Shown: positions 22,784 through 35,444 of the stretch, in pieces
Layout: every line of letters begins with the position of its first letter
How positions within the stretch are numbered: the stretch's first letter is position 1
NCBI GenBank assembly: GCA_038502055.1
Contig: JAXRKN010000040.1
Span: 5,084,001 to 5,148,000, forward strand
Length of the DNA: 64,000 nucleotides
DNA from: Tanytarsus gracilentus
Taxonomy: Eukaryota; Arthropoda; Insecta; Diptera; Chironomidae
Direction: 5' to 3'
The notes under the pieces: model-generated
Database searches by the model: none
The model's input: only the letters and a program-made list of their open reading frames with translations
Told to the model about the DNA's origin: nothing
Program-made: the position numbers and the translations under genes

Positions 22784-23929
22784 ATGAGCATAATTACAAT
22801 GAAATCGCAAGCTTTAGTCAAGCAGAAGGAGTTTGAGTGGAAGTGGCGTATTGAGAACTTCAATATGCAGCAGAAATTCACTCAAAAATTTTCATTGGAT
22901 GATGGTCGTCTTGTTTTGTAAGTTAAAATTTTAATTATCTAACAATGAACTAATTTTAAAGTGTATTAGGCAAGTAGAGTGCATTCCGAAGACAAAGAAG
23001 TCTTTCAATTCATGCATCCAGTGGCGCTTTTTGAAGATCAGCCAATTATGGAGCGAGAAAATATTTAATCTAAGTGTATGTTCAGATCCAGAGCCTACTT
23101 TTGTTTGCGACAACGGCTGCTTTGAGGACATGCTTCTCAATCAAAAGTTTTATGGACGAGCTTTTCCTCTGCTCAAGAGATCAATTTTTCGCAGTTGCAT
23201 GGATCAGAGCAACGCACTCACTCTTAAATTTGAGATGACTCTTCGAGATGCAGATAAAGTTAAGGCAAACGGCAACAAAATGGAACTGAATGATGAGCTT
23301 CTTCTTCAAGAGAACAAGAAAATGCTCTTCTCGAAGCAATTCACCGATTTCGAGTTTGATGTAAGTGGCGAAAAGATCCAAGCTCACAAGGCTCTTCTGG
23401 CAGCTCGATCAGACGTATTTGGCGATATTCTCCGCAGCGACGATAAGGAGAAGGAGAAGGAAATTGCAACAATCACCGATGTTAATATTGACGTTTTCAA
23501 GAAATTCCTCGTTTACGTCTATTCAGAGAAGGTTCCCGACAATTCAATTCCATACGTTGCAGATTTCTTGTTCTTGGCTGAAAAATATGATATCCCGGAT
23601 TTGACTGAAAAATGTGAAGAGATTTTGCAGGAACAGATGAACGATTCAACATCGATTCTTGCATTCAAACTAGCTCATCGCTACAAGCTTGATGAAGACT
23701 TGTTGTACGATTCTTTCAAATTTATTCAAAAGTAAGGACACTTGATAGTTTTACAACAATTTTACTTAGTTTTTAAATTTCCAGGAAATTTGCAAAGCTT
23801 AATCAGAAGCTCAGTGAAAATATTATGGACCAGCCAGAAGACGTTATCAATTTGTGTAACGATTATCAGAAATTGTTGGATGGATTGAAGAAGCACGTCA
23901 AGTTTGCCGATGATGCAGCAATTGTTTAA
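22784..23929 (+). CDS. MATH-BTB protein (SPOP/TDPOZ-like)
   Basis: Three exons: 22784-22917, 22970-23731 and 23785-23929, giving 346 residues. Residues about 15-155 form a MATH-like domain (FEWKWRIENF at the start, IPKTKKSFNS and later ALTLKFEMTL), divergent in the middle. The BTB/POZ domain is at about 168-275 (FTDFEFDVSGEKIQAHKALL, ARSDVFGDIL, YVYSEKVPD) and is followed by a short BACK-like helical tail. Proteins of this build recruit substrates to Cullin-3 ubiquitin ligases. It is shorter and more divergent than Roadkill/SPOP, so the substrate is unknown. It is the fourth gene of the plus-strand run (169 bp after the SMYD4-like stop) and converges on SQOR; an AATAAA is at 24126-24131. Confidence 0.87.
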
Positions 23930-24125
23930 AAATTGATAAGGATACAAGTGGTCGTTTCAATTAAAAATGCAGACTTTAACTTTTTCGAGAGGTAGATATT
24001 CAATAATACTCGAACTATAAATTTTTCCGTCATGTCAATTATGCCTTTGAAGATGAAAATCCTTTAAAGAAATCAAACGTCTTACGAATTATTGCTGGAC
24101 CTGTAAAAATTTAATGGAATATGAG

Positions 24126-24131
24126 AATAAA
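24126..24131 (+). terminator. polyadenylation signal for the MATH-BTB gene
   Basis: AATAAA 197 nt after the stop at 23929, only 12 nt before the SQOR stop codon on the opposite strand, so the two 3' ends probably overlap. Confidence 0.45.
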
Positions 24132-24142
24132 TTCTATTTTAC

Positions 24143-25664
24143 TTAAATAATTTTACCATTCCACAATCCATTCATCATCATTGTCCAGTATAGGGGTGCC
24201 ATAAGATCTTTTTTCATGATAAATGCTGAATATCTCTCCTTCCTTTGATCAAATGGGAAAGTCTCGAGTGGTTTTAAATTATAATCGAATTCGGCGAGGA
24301 TACATGTATGATATCCAGTCACAATTGGGCTATAAAAGAATTTTTTAAAATCTAATAAGTGATAATAATTTTATCAAATTTACCATGAAGCGTATCCGTC
24401 ATAATTTACGTAAGGTTCTTTTCCTTGCATTACAGCACTTAAGTTTTTATAGACCACTTGAGATTGTGCTGCTGCAGCTAAAAATCCAATACATTTAAAA
24501 ATTATAACTTTAAAATTAAATATAATTAAATTATTTTTTACCTGCTGCAGTTTTAGAATTTGGAGAAGCACTACAGTCGCCAAGAGCGAAAACATTTGGA
24601 TATTTCATGTGTTGAAGAGTAAATTTGTTAACGGTCACAAAACCCTGTTCGTTCACTAGGTCACCAGCATTTTTGCGAAGAGCTTCCGAGGTACTCATTG
24701 GTGGAGTGACATGAAGAAGATCAAAATTGGTTGTAAATTTAGCTCCAGTATCCAGATTCTCGAAAACAGCTTCGCGTCCACCGGGTAAAATTTCAACGAG
24801 ATTTGTACGGACATTCACTGTTATATCACGTTCTTTTGCCACTTCCCACAGTTTATCTGCATAATGTTTCACTCCAAAGATATTTGGCAAAGAGGTGTTA
24901 TAAAATATTTTTGCTCCACTCTTCTTCTTATTCTTTCTTAAAAAGTCTTCAAATATATAGCAGATTTTCTGAGGAGCTCCTGGACATTTCACCGGCGAAC
25001 TTGGAAACGTAAAAATCGCATTTCCTGACTTAAATTGTTTGAAGGCTTCAAAGACACGATTAACATATAGTGGAGAATAAATTGAACAAACAGGTCCCTT
25101 TGGAACTTTTAGAGCTTCCAGTAATCCAGGAATGCTTTCGAAATGAGTTTCAATACCAGAAGCGACCACCATGTAGTCATACTCGATCACATTTCCATTT
25201 ACAGTTTCAACTGTATTCGATGATGGATTGAATTTAGCGGCCTTGTCCTTGTGCCATGTTACGAGTGGCGAGAGAATGTCTTTCATTGGTTTTGTAGATT
25301 GTTCGACCGTCTTCATTCCGCCTCCAACGAGTGTCCATAATGGCTGATAATAATGTTTCTAAAAATACAAAATTTTCATTTTGACACCAATTGCATGACC
25401 TTGACTGACTTACATCAGACGGCTCCAAAACGGTTACATTTTTTTCACCGAGGCTATAACTCAACTTAGCTGACAGAGCTGTACCGGCGGTTCCACCACC
25501 TACAACCAAAACACGACACCTTTAAAAATAAAATGTTTGATTGCATTATCATATCGTTGCTATGTGAAATCTCACTTTTCAGTTGCGAAATTATGACCAC
25601 TTGTTGCAAATTTTCTCATTACTTTAAAACTTTCAACTTTCGAAATGCTTTTAAGTGCATGCAT
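24143..25664 (-). CDS. sulfide:quinone oxidoreductase, mitochondrial
   Basis: Five exons (minus): 25576-25664, 25414-25519, 24542-25358, 24384-24477, 24143-24329, giving 430 residues (human SQOR 450). The first about 28 residues are basic/Ser-rich and lack acids, like a mitochondrial presequence. The FAD motif VVGGGTAG is at 35-42. The catalytic pair is visible: Cys190 in PVKCPG and Cys369 in DGYASCPIVTGY (codon split by the last intron), spaced as Cys201 and Cys379 in human. YYQPLWTLVGGG and FALGDCSASPNSK are further family blocks. It oxidises H2S at the inner membrane and passes electrons to ubiquinone. All key residues are intact. Start at 25664 is the first ATG in frame; a nearby ATG at 25660 is out of frame. 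Confidence 0.93.
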
Positions 25665-26051
25665 TTTGTAATTAATATTTTAATATTTTTTTAGAGAAAG
25701 TTTCAAAAGGATTAGTAAAAAATTATTTTATTTTAATTTTAAAGTAAAAGCTACACGGCGAGACACAAGTTGGAAACAACTAGCAAGTTTAACATTTCTC
25801 AGATGACCTTTTAAATTTTTGTAAGAAAAAAAACGGAACATGGAAATTTATATTCATTAAATATAATTTCCAATAAGATTTATGCTGAATGTAAATTTTT
25901 TAAAAAAATCTTATAAGACATTCAGACAAATTTGCTATAAAAATATCATATTCTATTATAGCTGTGAAGTGTGTTTGAGTGTTAGTTAATGATTTTTTTT
26001 ATTGATTCAATTTTTCTCGTTCCGTTGACAGTAAATAAATTTTTAAATAAA

Positions 26052-29000
26052 TTAATTGCATTTAACTTCTAATCGATAGCAATTTTCATGATCCTCCCTC
26101 TCCCAAGCGATAATTTTTCCAAGCGGTTTGTCTGTTTTTAAATGAACTGTAAACCCATCGTTGATTTTTGTGGGTGCAAATTTCGAGTGAAGAATAACTT
26201 TAGACGCGTTTGATGAATGAAACTCAATTGGAACAAATGGAATGGACGTTGGTTTGTCCTTTTTATTTTCATCGGCAAGACCTCTCAATTGAGCCTTAGG
26301 CGCTTTAACTTCTGTGAATCCCAACTGCTTGCATATCTCATTAACATCGTCTTGCGTTGGCTCCGATAGTTTTGGATAGCATTTCGTGTGCCAAAGTCCC
26401 ATTGTCCGTTGAACTACTTCGCCGAATCCATCACTGTTTAAATGATTAAGAATTAAATATTTTTCACAAAATTTAAAATTATTTAGAGTTTACTTTTTTT
26501 CTAACAGTCCATGGCAATGCATTTCATCAGCGCCATTTGGGCAATCATTTCTTTTGTCACAAACCAGCTCATGAGGAACGCAGAAAAATGAGCTAAAACT
26601 AAATTGTTATAAATTTTAGTTTAAAATTTTTAAAGATTTTTTACTTGTTGCACTTGAATTTTCCTTCACACTTGCCGCCACAGTAAACAGCATCCTCGTC
26701 AGTTCTGTCCCAACAATGAACGATTCCATCACAAATTTTCTTTGGATTGGTCGTTCTTAAGAAATCAAAGCATGTACATTCCGAAGGTTCATCACTCTTG
26801 TCAGCACAATCGTGCACATGATCGCAGAATTTTATTTTATCAACGCATTCTCCAGAATGACATTGGAATTCGTTTGGTTCACATTTTTTGTCGTCTTTAA
26901 TCTTTTCACAAACTTCCTTTTTCTCATCGCTTCCATCACGACACTCAGAAATTCCATTGCACAATTGATTTTTAGTCAGACATTTTCCTAGAGCGCATCG
27001 ATGAGTTTCACACTTTATATTTGCAGCAACTGAGGAACAATTGTCACATGCGGAATTAATGATTTTTTGAATTTCATCATACACATTTCCTTTTCTCAAT
27101 GTGAGAACACTAACGGGTGAAATAAAATCACAAAAGCCTTTATTCATGCGATGGAAAGCTTTCGGGAACCAAGAACTGCTCTTCTTTTTACACAAAATGG
27201 CGGCGACTCGATGAGATGCTAAATAATAAAAATAATAAAATCGATTTAGTTTTTTAATAATTTTGAGGTTAGATTTTAATAAAAGCTTCTCACTTTCGCT
27301 ATCAGTACACAATGAGCTTTCGTTTCTGGCCACTTGATAGCAGGTTAAATGGACATCATTCGGACATTCTGTAATTACTTTGAGTTCCAATGATCTTGTT
27401 ATTTTCTGAGATGAAAGAGCTACAGCAATGCATCGTGAATCGGGTTCAGTATCTACTTGTGTTGGCAGAAATGACGGTAAAACATGTCGATTATAGTGAA
27501 TTCGATCTTTCAGATGAAGCAAAACTACATTTGAATCTTTAATGCTTTGAAGGCAATCGATTTTTGAGATTTGTTCGTATGGAGTCAGAATGTTTAGGTG
27601 ATGCTTGGAATTGCCAACAATTGCGATTGCATGTTTACTCTTCAATGGCTCTTCTTCACTCCCAAAAAGAGTTTTATCGGCAAGAATCCAGGAATTGTCG
27701 AGGAGAATTCCATTTCCAACAATTTCTCCGTTTAAAAATATTTCAGCACTCCATGGCCACTCAAAATCTCGCAAATGATCCCAGATATTGGTATTGATTG
27801 GCTTTACAAAAATACTCTTTTGATCGTCGGGATTTGCGGGCACAAAATGAACTTCAGAATGAATTTTTGTTGCATTTTTCTTACTCTTTTCTTGATTAAT
27901 CGAATGCATTGTAAAGGTATTTGATGGAATTGCCGAGCATTCAATTTCAAGCGCCTTACAATTTTCAATATCGCTCTTATCAATTTCCTGCACCAACTTT
28001 ATCATCACTTTACTACGTTCAATAGAATTTGTATTAATTTTTGCTGTGGCGATTTCAACGACATTGAATGATTTTGCGAATTTAAAACCGATAAGACTGC
28101 AAATGTCATTTGCTATTTCGGAACCGTTTCGAGTGAAATCTCCCGTATCGTCGCAAAGAACTTTCCAGTTTGATTCAATATTTCGAGTGACAATTCCTTT
28201 GGTGTGCATAAATGGTTTTCCATTTACATCAAGACTGATAGAGTGTCCATTAGTTAGTGCCACACAATCGAGTTCATCCTCCTTAAATTTGCAATCGACT
28301 TCACCGTTACATTGCTTAGACCTGTCAATGCAAGTTTTTGATAGCGGACAAAGGAGTTCAGCTGGCTTGCAAGTTACTTTCGAGAGATTTATAAAATTTT
28401 ATTATACATAAATCGATTTAAATAATTTAAAATTTCTTACCACATCCAATTTCATCCGTTGAGTCAGCACAATCAACTTTTCCATCACACAAAAGTTTTG
28501 TAAATTTTCCTTTAAGATGATCTTTGCAGGTACAATTTTGTTCATCACTTCCATCTTCGCAATCGAAGACTCTGTCACACCTCTGAGCGAGATTAATCAC
28601 CTGCGAAATTTTTGTACATCGGAAAACTTCATGATTTCCCAAATCTTTCTTTGCCACTTTTTTATTTCCTTTAATATGCTCGGGAACTTTATTGGGGTCA
28701 ACCGATGATGTCTCATTCACATTGTCATTGCTTCTTTCGCTGAGCATTAAATCAAGCCAATTTAATGGGCAATTTATTTCATCTTCACCTCCCAGACAAT
28801 CGACGACACGGTTACAATGGGATGCTTTCGAGATACATTTTTGAGCGCCCCAAACACAAACCATGCCTGGACAGTCTTGTTTCGGTGTATTCGTAGGCAG
28901 AGGCTTATCGACATTTGTAGCAATCCAATCGAGATATAAAGCTGTTCTCGTATAAACACCAGGTTCATTCGCTCTAGCACCTAAATGTTACAAATTAATT

Positions 29001-32000
29001 ATACTTTTTAATTATTAAACTAAATATATTTACATCCTTCACCGTGGCTCACAATTCCAGTTAAATACCACTCGTTAAAATTGCTTTCACTTTTGCAAAC
29101 TAATAAATTTAAAAATATTATAATAAAAGTAAATTTAAAATTTAAATATATTTACCGAGAGGTCCGCCTGAATCTCCTTGACATGCATCCTTCAATCCGA
29201 TTTTCTCACCAGCACAAACACTTTCACCCTGTCGATCATTCAAGTACTTGCATTTCGATAGAATTGGAACCTCAACAACTTGCAAGCTATCCGGATCGGG
29301 ACCGCGTTCTCTTAAAGCACCCCATCCAAGAGTTGTACAAATCGTGCCAGCCTTAGGTCCATAAAGCCAATCTTTGATGCCAGTCCGTTCCTTCGTTGGG
29401 AGACAAATTGGTCGAATCCATTTATTGAAATTAAAATGATGCTTAACCCGCATCAAGGCAATATCATTTTTCATAGTCGACCGATCATAATCTTCATGAC
29501 GTATGACATGAGTAACTTTGCTAATATGGCTCATTGGTGAATGACTTGATCTCCTTATTATTCCAGCTCTGACTTCATAATAGTGATTCTCAAAAGCACG
29601 TGTGCAATGTGCAGCTATTTTAAAAAAATTAATGTAATTTTACAAAAATATTTAATTAATTTAAATTACCAGTAATAATCCATTGTTCGTCGTAAATACT
29701 TCCACCACAGTGAAAATGACCGTCCTTGAAGATTGCAACGATAAACGGAAATTCCATTGGAAGAGCTTCGACTGTAAAAATTATGAGTTATTATAAAATA
29801 ATTTTTAAAAGTTAAAATTTACCTCCACCGACAATTCTCGTGGCTTCTAAATCAACATCCTTAATTTCTTCGGCTTGACGTGTAAATCTAGTGCTTGACT
29901 CGCTCAATTTTGAACTTCCACACTTGGGTTGATCACACTTAACATAAACGACATGATTTTCCTCAGGTGATGCATCCCTATCAAGTATGCAAGACTCACC
30001 TGTAAAAAGGTTTTAAATTTTATATCATTCAAATAATTTTTCTACTTACTAAACGACGGTTCATAATCGACCTGTTGATTGTCATGATTGAACGACGGTT
30101 CAATGAACATGCCCGAAATTTGACCGCTTTTAATTGTCATGTGTGGTTTTGAATTAAGTTTTCCTACTTCGGCTTCACACGCTTCCATCGCCCACTTTGA
30201 GGCATGCTTACAAACAGGATACCACCGTCCTTTATAATTTCTATGTAGAACTCCTTCAGAGTGAGATACGAGATACGAATTGACACTTCCGAAATTTTTC
30301 ACAATCATCGTGCACTCCATCTCGTCCTTTCCATTTTTACAATGATTGAATCCGTCACATTTTTCAGTCGATGAATAGCACATTGACTTTGAAGACTGAC
30401 CACTTTTCTCGTATTCTTCTTGACTGCTGTAGCACGAATATTGGAATCGGTCACATGAATAACACCCGATTTCATCGCTTCCCATGGGACAATCAATAAA
30501 ACCATCACATATTCTGCTCTCATCTAATCGCGCCTTACAACTGCATGCAGTCTCATCCGAAGCATCAATGCAATCGACCTTCGAGTCACACCATTTTGAC
30601 TTCGATATGCATTGATTTGTGCTGAAACACGGTAATTTTTCTTTCTCACAGTGATGATGCTGCATCGATTGATTCATTGCGAAAATTTGATTGGGATATG
30701 TGGCGTAGATGATGTCAAATTGTGATGGAATGTTGTAGGAATTTGCACCTAGTGAGTTTTTAATTAAAACAAAATGTAAAAGAATTTAAAAAATATTTAC
30801 GATTTTTATCATCGATTTTGTCTTCGCTCGGGGTCGTTTGAGGTTGAGCTGTGGTCTGTTCAAAATATGCATTTGGAAAATTTGCATCATTGTTTGGTAA
30901 AAAAGCGCAATAAGTTGGCATATTATTTTCGCCAGGAGCATCTCGATAAGTTTGAGCACTTCCAACTCCCATTTGAGGTCTTCCACCAGGATTCACATAA
31001 TAGCCTAAAATTTAAATGTAAAATATTTGTTTTTCTTTAAAATTATCGAGTTTATTATAACCCTTATCTATTCGAGGATCAATACCATGGAAATTACCTC
31101 CAGGTTGAGTTGGATACTGATGCATAACAGGCATAGCGTTGTAAGGGTACATTCCAGGATAGCCGACCGGATAGGGATAGTAGGGCATTTGACGAACTGG
31201 TGGATACTGCACAAAGCAAATAGGATAAGGCATAATTCCAGAATATCCCTGATTCATTACCACTTTAGATGATCCTTTAACTTCTCCAGTTGTTGGCGGG
31301 AAATTCATCGAGTTAGAGAATCCCGAGAGCTGAATAGGAACAAAATTAGAATTATCGCCCATGAATTGAGGAGGTGTCGCTTGTTTGGCATTATTATTTT
31401 TCGAAAGATTTTCACATAAACTCGTAAAAGTTTCACGAGCTGCCGAATGTGAAGCACCAACTATGGACTCGGATGACTCTTCACTTTGCGGCTGTCGAAC
31501 GGCAGGCGGAGAAAAATCAAGTTGATTCTCGAGGTCATTCTCCAAACGATCTGCAATTATATCTAAAGTTTCAAGTAAAGGATTGACTCTTTCATGCATT
31601 CGATCGGAAATGATGTGATCATGTTTAGGATGTGCGTGATACATTTTAGAACCTAATCGATAATTATCGCTTAATTCTTCTACAATTTTATGATGTTGAG
31701 GTTTCGGAGGTGGTTCATTAAAAGTTTCGACTTCTTTGTGAGAATCAATTTGAGGATTGACTCTTTCATGCATTCGATCAGAGATAATGTGGTCATTTTT
31801 CGGATTGGCAGCATAGAATTTAGAACCAAGTCGATATCTGTCACTTAATTCTTCAGCAAATCTATGATGCTGACGATTTTGAGGTTGTTGTTTTTGGAAA
31901 TTAGATATTGGACATGACTCGTCAGTCTTTTCTTCATCTCGCATGTACATTTGAGCATTTCCGAGTCTAACAGAAATCGTCGAAGTTTCGTCTTCAGTCA

Positions 32001-33551
32001 AATGATCAGGTTGAACGATTAGACTGTGAGCGCTGGTGGTTGTTGTCGATGAAGAATCGAAAAACATCGAAGGCGGTGTTGATGTGGAATCAGTTGATGT
32101 AATCGAAGCGGTTGATGATGAAGAATCAGTTGATAAAATCGAAGGAGGTGTCGATGAAGAATCAGTTGATAAAATCGAAGGAGGTGTCGATGAAGAATCA
32201 GTTGGTAAAATCGATATGGTTGATGAAGAATCAGTTGATAAAATCGAGCTTGTTGTCGACTCGGAAAAAGTCGTATTTTCAGTGACGTCATTTTCAGCGG
32301 TTGTAACTTCGGGTTCATGCGTTGTTGTCGTGGACGATGACGAGAAATTTGATTCTGTTGTGGGTGGTGAAAGGGAAGAATTTAATTGCGTGGGTGACAT
32401 CGTAGAGTTAGAGATAACATTTTCAGTGTAATTTTTTGTCTCATCCGACGACTTTTTATCTTTCTTCTTCTTTTCCTTCTTTTTCTTTTTATCCTTCTTC
32501 TCCTCGGAACTGTCCTCAGAACTGTGTCCTTTCTGCGACATTCCGAGTGTTTCCATGTCATTTACAATGTCCTCGATTTCCTTGAATTTTTTCGTGATTT
32601 GTCTAAATCGATCGATGACTTTGTGATAAACTTTTTCGCAATCATCGGATTTCGGTGGAGTGGTGCTACCAGTTGATTTTTTACAGCGAACAAATTCGTC
32701 TCGAACCTCTGCCAATTTTTGCTGAATCAACCTCTTTTCGCGTTTCTTTTCATCGATTGCTGGTGCGTACATTGAAATTGCAATTGGATTTAGGTCAAAA
32801 TTATCAAATAAATCGCGCTTGTGTCGAACACGCTTGTGACTTGATTTATCGGTCAAATCGGAGATTTCCAGAAGGCTAACGATGTCATCGTCGAGACCAT
32901 TTATTTCATTCTCGACGTCACGAAGGTCTTTTTCAATCAAATTTGTTGTCTCCTCATCGGTTGGCTTGTTTAAAATTGTTTTAAGAAAATTTTCAGATTT
33001 TTCCATCGTTGTTTCGAGTTCTTGAATGGAATTTCTCAAATAATTGCTTCGCTTGTGCAGATTTCTCTCACTTTCATCATCCGCAAAATTTTTGTTAACT
33101 TCATGATATTTTTTACCAAGAAACTCTTCCATTTCATCATAATCGACAATCTCGCGCTTAATTCTAGTGTTTTCTTCGGAAATTGAATTTACTGAGCGGC
33201 AAAGTTTTGGGGTGCTTTCAGAGACATTTCTTGATTTCACTAAAAAATTATGATTAATTTTAATTATTTTATTTCTCAATGAGGCTTGCAAAAATTATTA
33301 AAAATTCGGAGGCAATAAAAATTGAAAAAAATTACACTCGTTGATTGTGATAATTCCAAAAATAGCCAGCAGTGTGATTATTATCAGAAGAATTATGACG
33401 AGAGCAATAAAAATTGTTTGCTGCTTAATTTGATTGAAGCACAAAAATCTTTTCCACCACTTGTGATTTTGATCTAAAGAAAAATATTTTAATTTTTCAC
33501 AATTTTATTTTTGATTTTCTCACCACTCAATATTGAATCTTTTTCACTCAT
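26052..33551 (-). CDS. ndl: Nudel, modular serine protease of eggshell and dorsoventral patterning
   Basis: Fourteen exons (minus): 33524-33551, 33336-33473, 31062-33239, 30801-31004, 30050-30748, 29823-29999, 29670-29771, 29156-29614, 29034-29099, 28441-28980, 27294-28376, 26645-27218, 26494-26592, 26052-26433; 2242 residues. A cytoplasmic start and a membrane anchor (about 30-53) suggest a type II membrane protein. Next come a long disordered region with Ser/Thr repeats and a duplicated module, LDL-receptor A repeats and an SRCR domain. Protease 1 (from about 1137) is active in form: EATR|IVGGV activation site, TAAHC, ENDIAL-type Asp (KNDIALMRV) and GDSGGPL. More LDLa repeats and an SRCR lead to a second protease domain that is degenerate: the His block reads ILADKTL and no GDSGG is present. 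LDLa repeats and an SRCR end the protein. This order, including the dead second protease, is diagnostic of fly Nudel, a maternal protease starting the ventral cascade. Confidence 0.92.
31580..31905 (-). repeat. duplicated module inside nudel
   Basis: Two copies of about 43 residues: one around EELSDRYRLGSKFY...HERVNP and one around EELSDNYRLGSKMY...HERVNP. The cores LGSK, KNDHIISDRMHERVNP and KHDHIISDRMHERVNP are nearly identical. It is a tandem duplication within exon 3 with a spacer of about 20 residues. Confidence 0.7.
32072..32255 (-). repeat. 36-bp coding minisatellite in nudel
   Basis: About five imperfect copies of a 36-bp unit that encode STDSSSTPPSIL-like 12-residue repeats. It is likely unfolded and O-glycosylatable, and likely length-variable between individuals. 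The long antisense open frame here is a by-product of the repeat. Confidence 0.75.
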
Positions 33552-33600
33552 AATTTTCTCTCTCTAATGCGAGTGCACGTTTTAATCACTTCTTATTTTC

Positions 33601-33635
33601 CGAACTTAACACCTCCGCGGTTGAATTACTACTGA
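33601..33635 (-). promoter_or_regulatory. ndl: nudel core promoter (Inr plus DPE)
   Basis: On the minus strand TCAGT (33635-33631) gives an initiator with A+1 at 33633, and AGTTCG at 33606-33601 starts exactly at +28, fitting the DPE consensus RGWYV. No TATA box is seen. The 5' UTR would be about 82 nt. Confidence 0.55.
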
Positions 33636-35444
33636 ACTATTTTAAACGGCAATTAATTTTGACAACTTTTAAGTGCATCATCATCGATTTTTTTGATGAC
33701 ATCTTATGTAATCAAAAGTGCAACGAATTAATTTTTTTTCTGCAACTAAATTAAACAAAATTCTTCAATTATATTTTTCAAATTTTATTTTAATTTATTT
33801 CTCATCTGCTTTTTATCATGTACACAACTTTCATCATAATTTTCTTTTCCCAATTTTTAATTTCGTTATCATATTTTTTTTTGATCATCGAGATAGAGAA
33901 AAATTGTGATAGATTTGGAAATTTTCAAGTTTTATGTACTTTTCTCATTTTTTTTTGTCATTCATCCATCATAAAGTTTTCTTCATTTGTGAAAATTATT
34001 TATTAATACTTCCATTATGATTTCATCAAAATCTTTTTTTTTTGCAACTACCAGACATTTATTTAAATGTTATTTTAAGTAACTCATTTTACTTTTTTTT
34101 CATATTACTTGAGAAGCATGTTTGAATTAAATCCTGAGTGAGAAACGTGTAAGGGAGAATTGTACATAATCGCAATTTTAAAGTTTTCACACTCAAGAAT
34201 TTTTTTTATTAGCAGCAAATGAAAGATACAACAAGTGATTTAAAAATTTACTTATTTCCTTTTTGATGATTACACGATTAAATGTAACTATTTTTTTTAA
34301 ATTTTTTCATCATCATCTCAATTCTAAGAGAAAATTCTATTTACAGAAAGGAAATTTTATGCTAGAAATTTAAGTAATTTAAGTTTTTTTTCGCCATTAT
34401 TAGGTGAGAAGAAAGTACTTTTAGTATCGTTTTAATAGTTGAGGATATTTGTAAATTAAATCAAAATAATTATTTAACATAATTTACAAACAACCTCAAC
34501 GATGATGATGATGAAGATGATAGTGGCATGAATTTCTCATGTAAAATTGAGTTTTTGAATTTTGCTGATGAAAAAGGAACTTCATACTTCTCTTTAAATA
34601 TCGATGGATAATGAAATTTTTCTTCCTTGTGGCACATTTTAAAATGTAGATATAAAATTATTACAACTTTGTGATGTTACACTTTTGGAACCATTTTATT
34701 TATTCCTGCGTCTGGTTGGTCATCATTAAAAGTTTTTTTACTTGATAATCTTGATAATATCGATTCCAACTTTTAGTGCTTAATTTTGTGCCCTCTTCAA
34801 GTTTATGTTTGATGAAACTTTTATTTTAACATTTATGTATTTACACTTTTAAATAAATTTGATTCGTTTCTAATCATAGAATATATTCAACTACAGCGAA
34901 TACTTTACATCATACTCATTTTTTTAATGATCTTGCGAATCTACTAAAAAACTTTCTACACAATATATTTACAAAAATAAAAATAAACTTTAGGCGGTGA
35001 TCATTTTTTTCCTTTTTAGAAGCGAGAGAATGTTAAATGCCGACAAAAAAATTTGATTTAAAAACTTCTTTTTACATTTATATTGGTGCAAAAATTAAAT
35101 TAAAAAAATATTCACATTAATTGAAGAGAATTAACTTAATATGTAACCCCGAAAAAATGCTACTAAAAATAGTTAAAACTTTCATTTCCTCTCATCAATT
35201 CGGGATAATCACAATTTAATGAAAAATCTACTTTCTCATTTTCTTAACCTTAAAATGCAGAAAGTTTTTTTTGCCCTTTTCTTGAACAATTATATTAAAC
35301 TTTTTAAATATTCTCTTTTTGCATTCAATAATTATTTTTGTGTTTTGCACATAATCACAATTGCAGTAAATTTCCTCACCAAAAAGTTTTTTTCCTTCTT
35401 TTGTGTTTCGATCGTCAAACGATCAGTTTTTGTTTCTTATTAAT
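33636..35444. other. tonalli 3' UTR and nudel upstream region
   Basis: About 1.8 kb of very A+T-rich DNA, with many T runs on the plus strand. The tonalli 3' UTR (minus) enters from the right; minus-strand AATAAA motifs occur near 34055 and 33992. No coding frame is supported. Confidence 0.45.

Noticed and set aside
32036..32431. 131-codon acidic ORF on the plus strand
   Set aside because: It is the antisense reading of the Ser/Thr-rich minisatellite of nudel exon 3; the repeat keeps both strands open.
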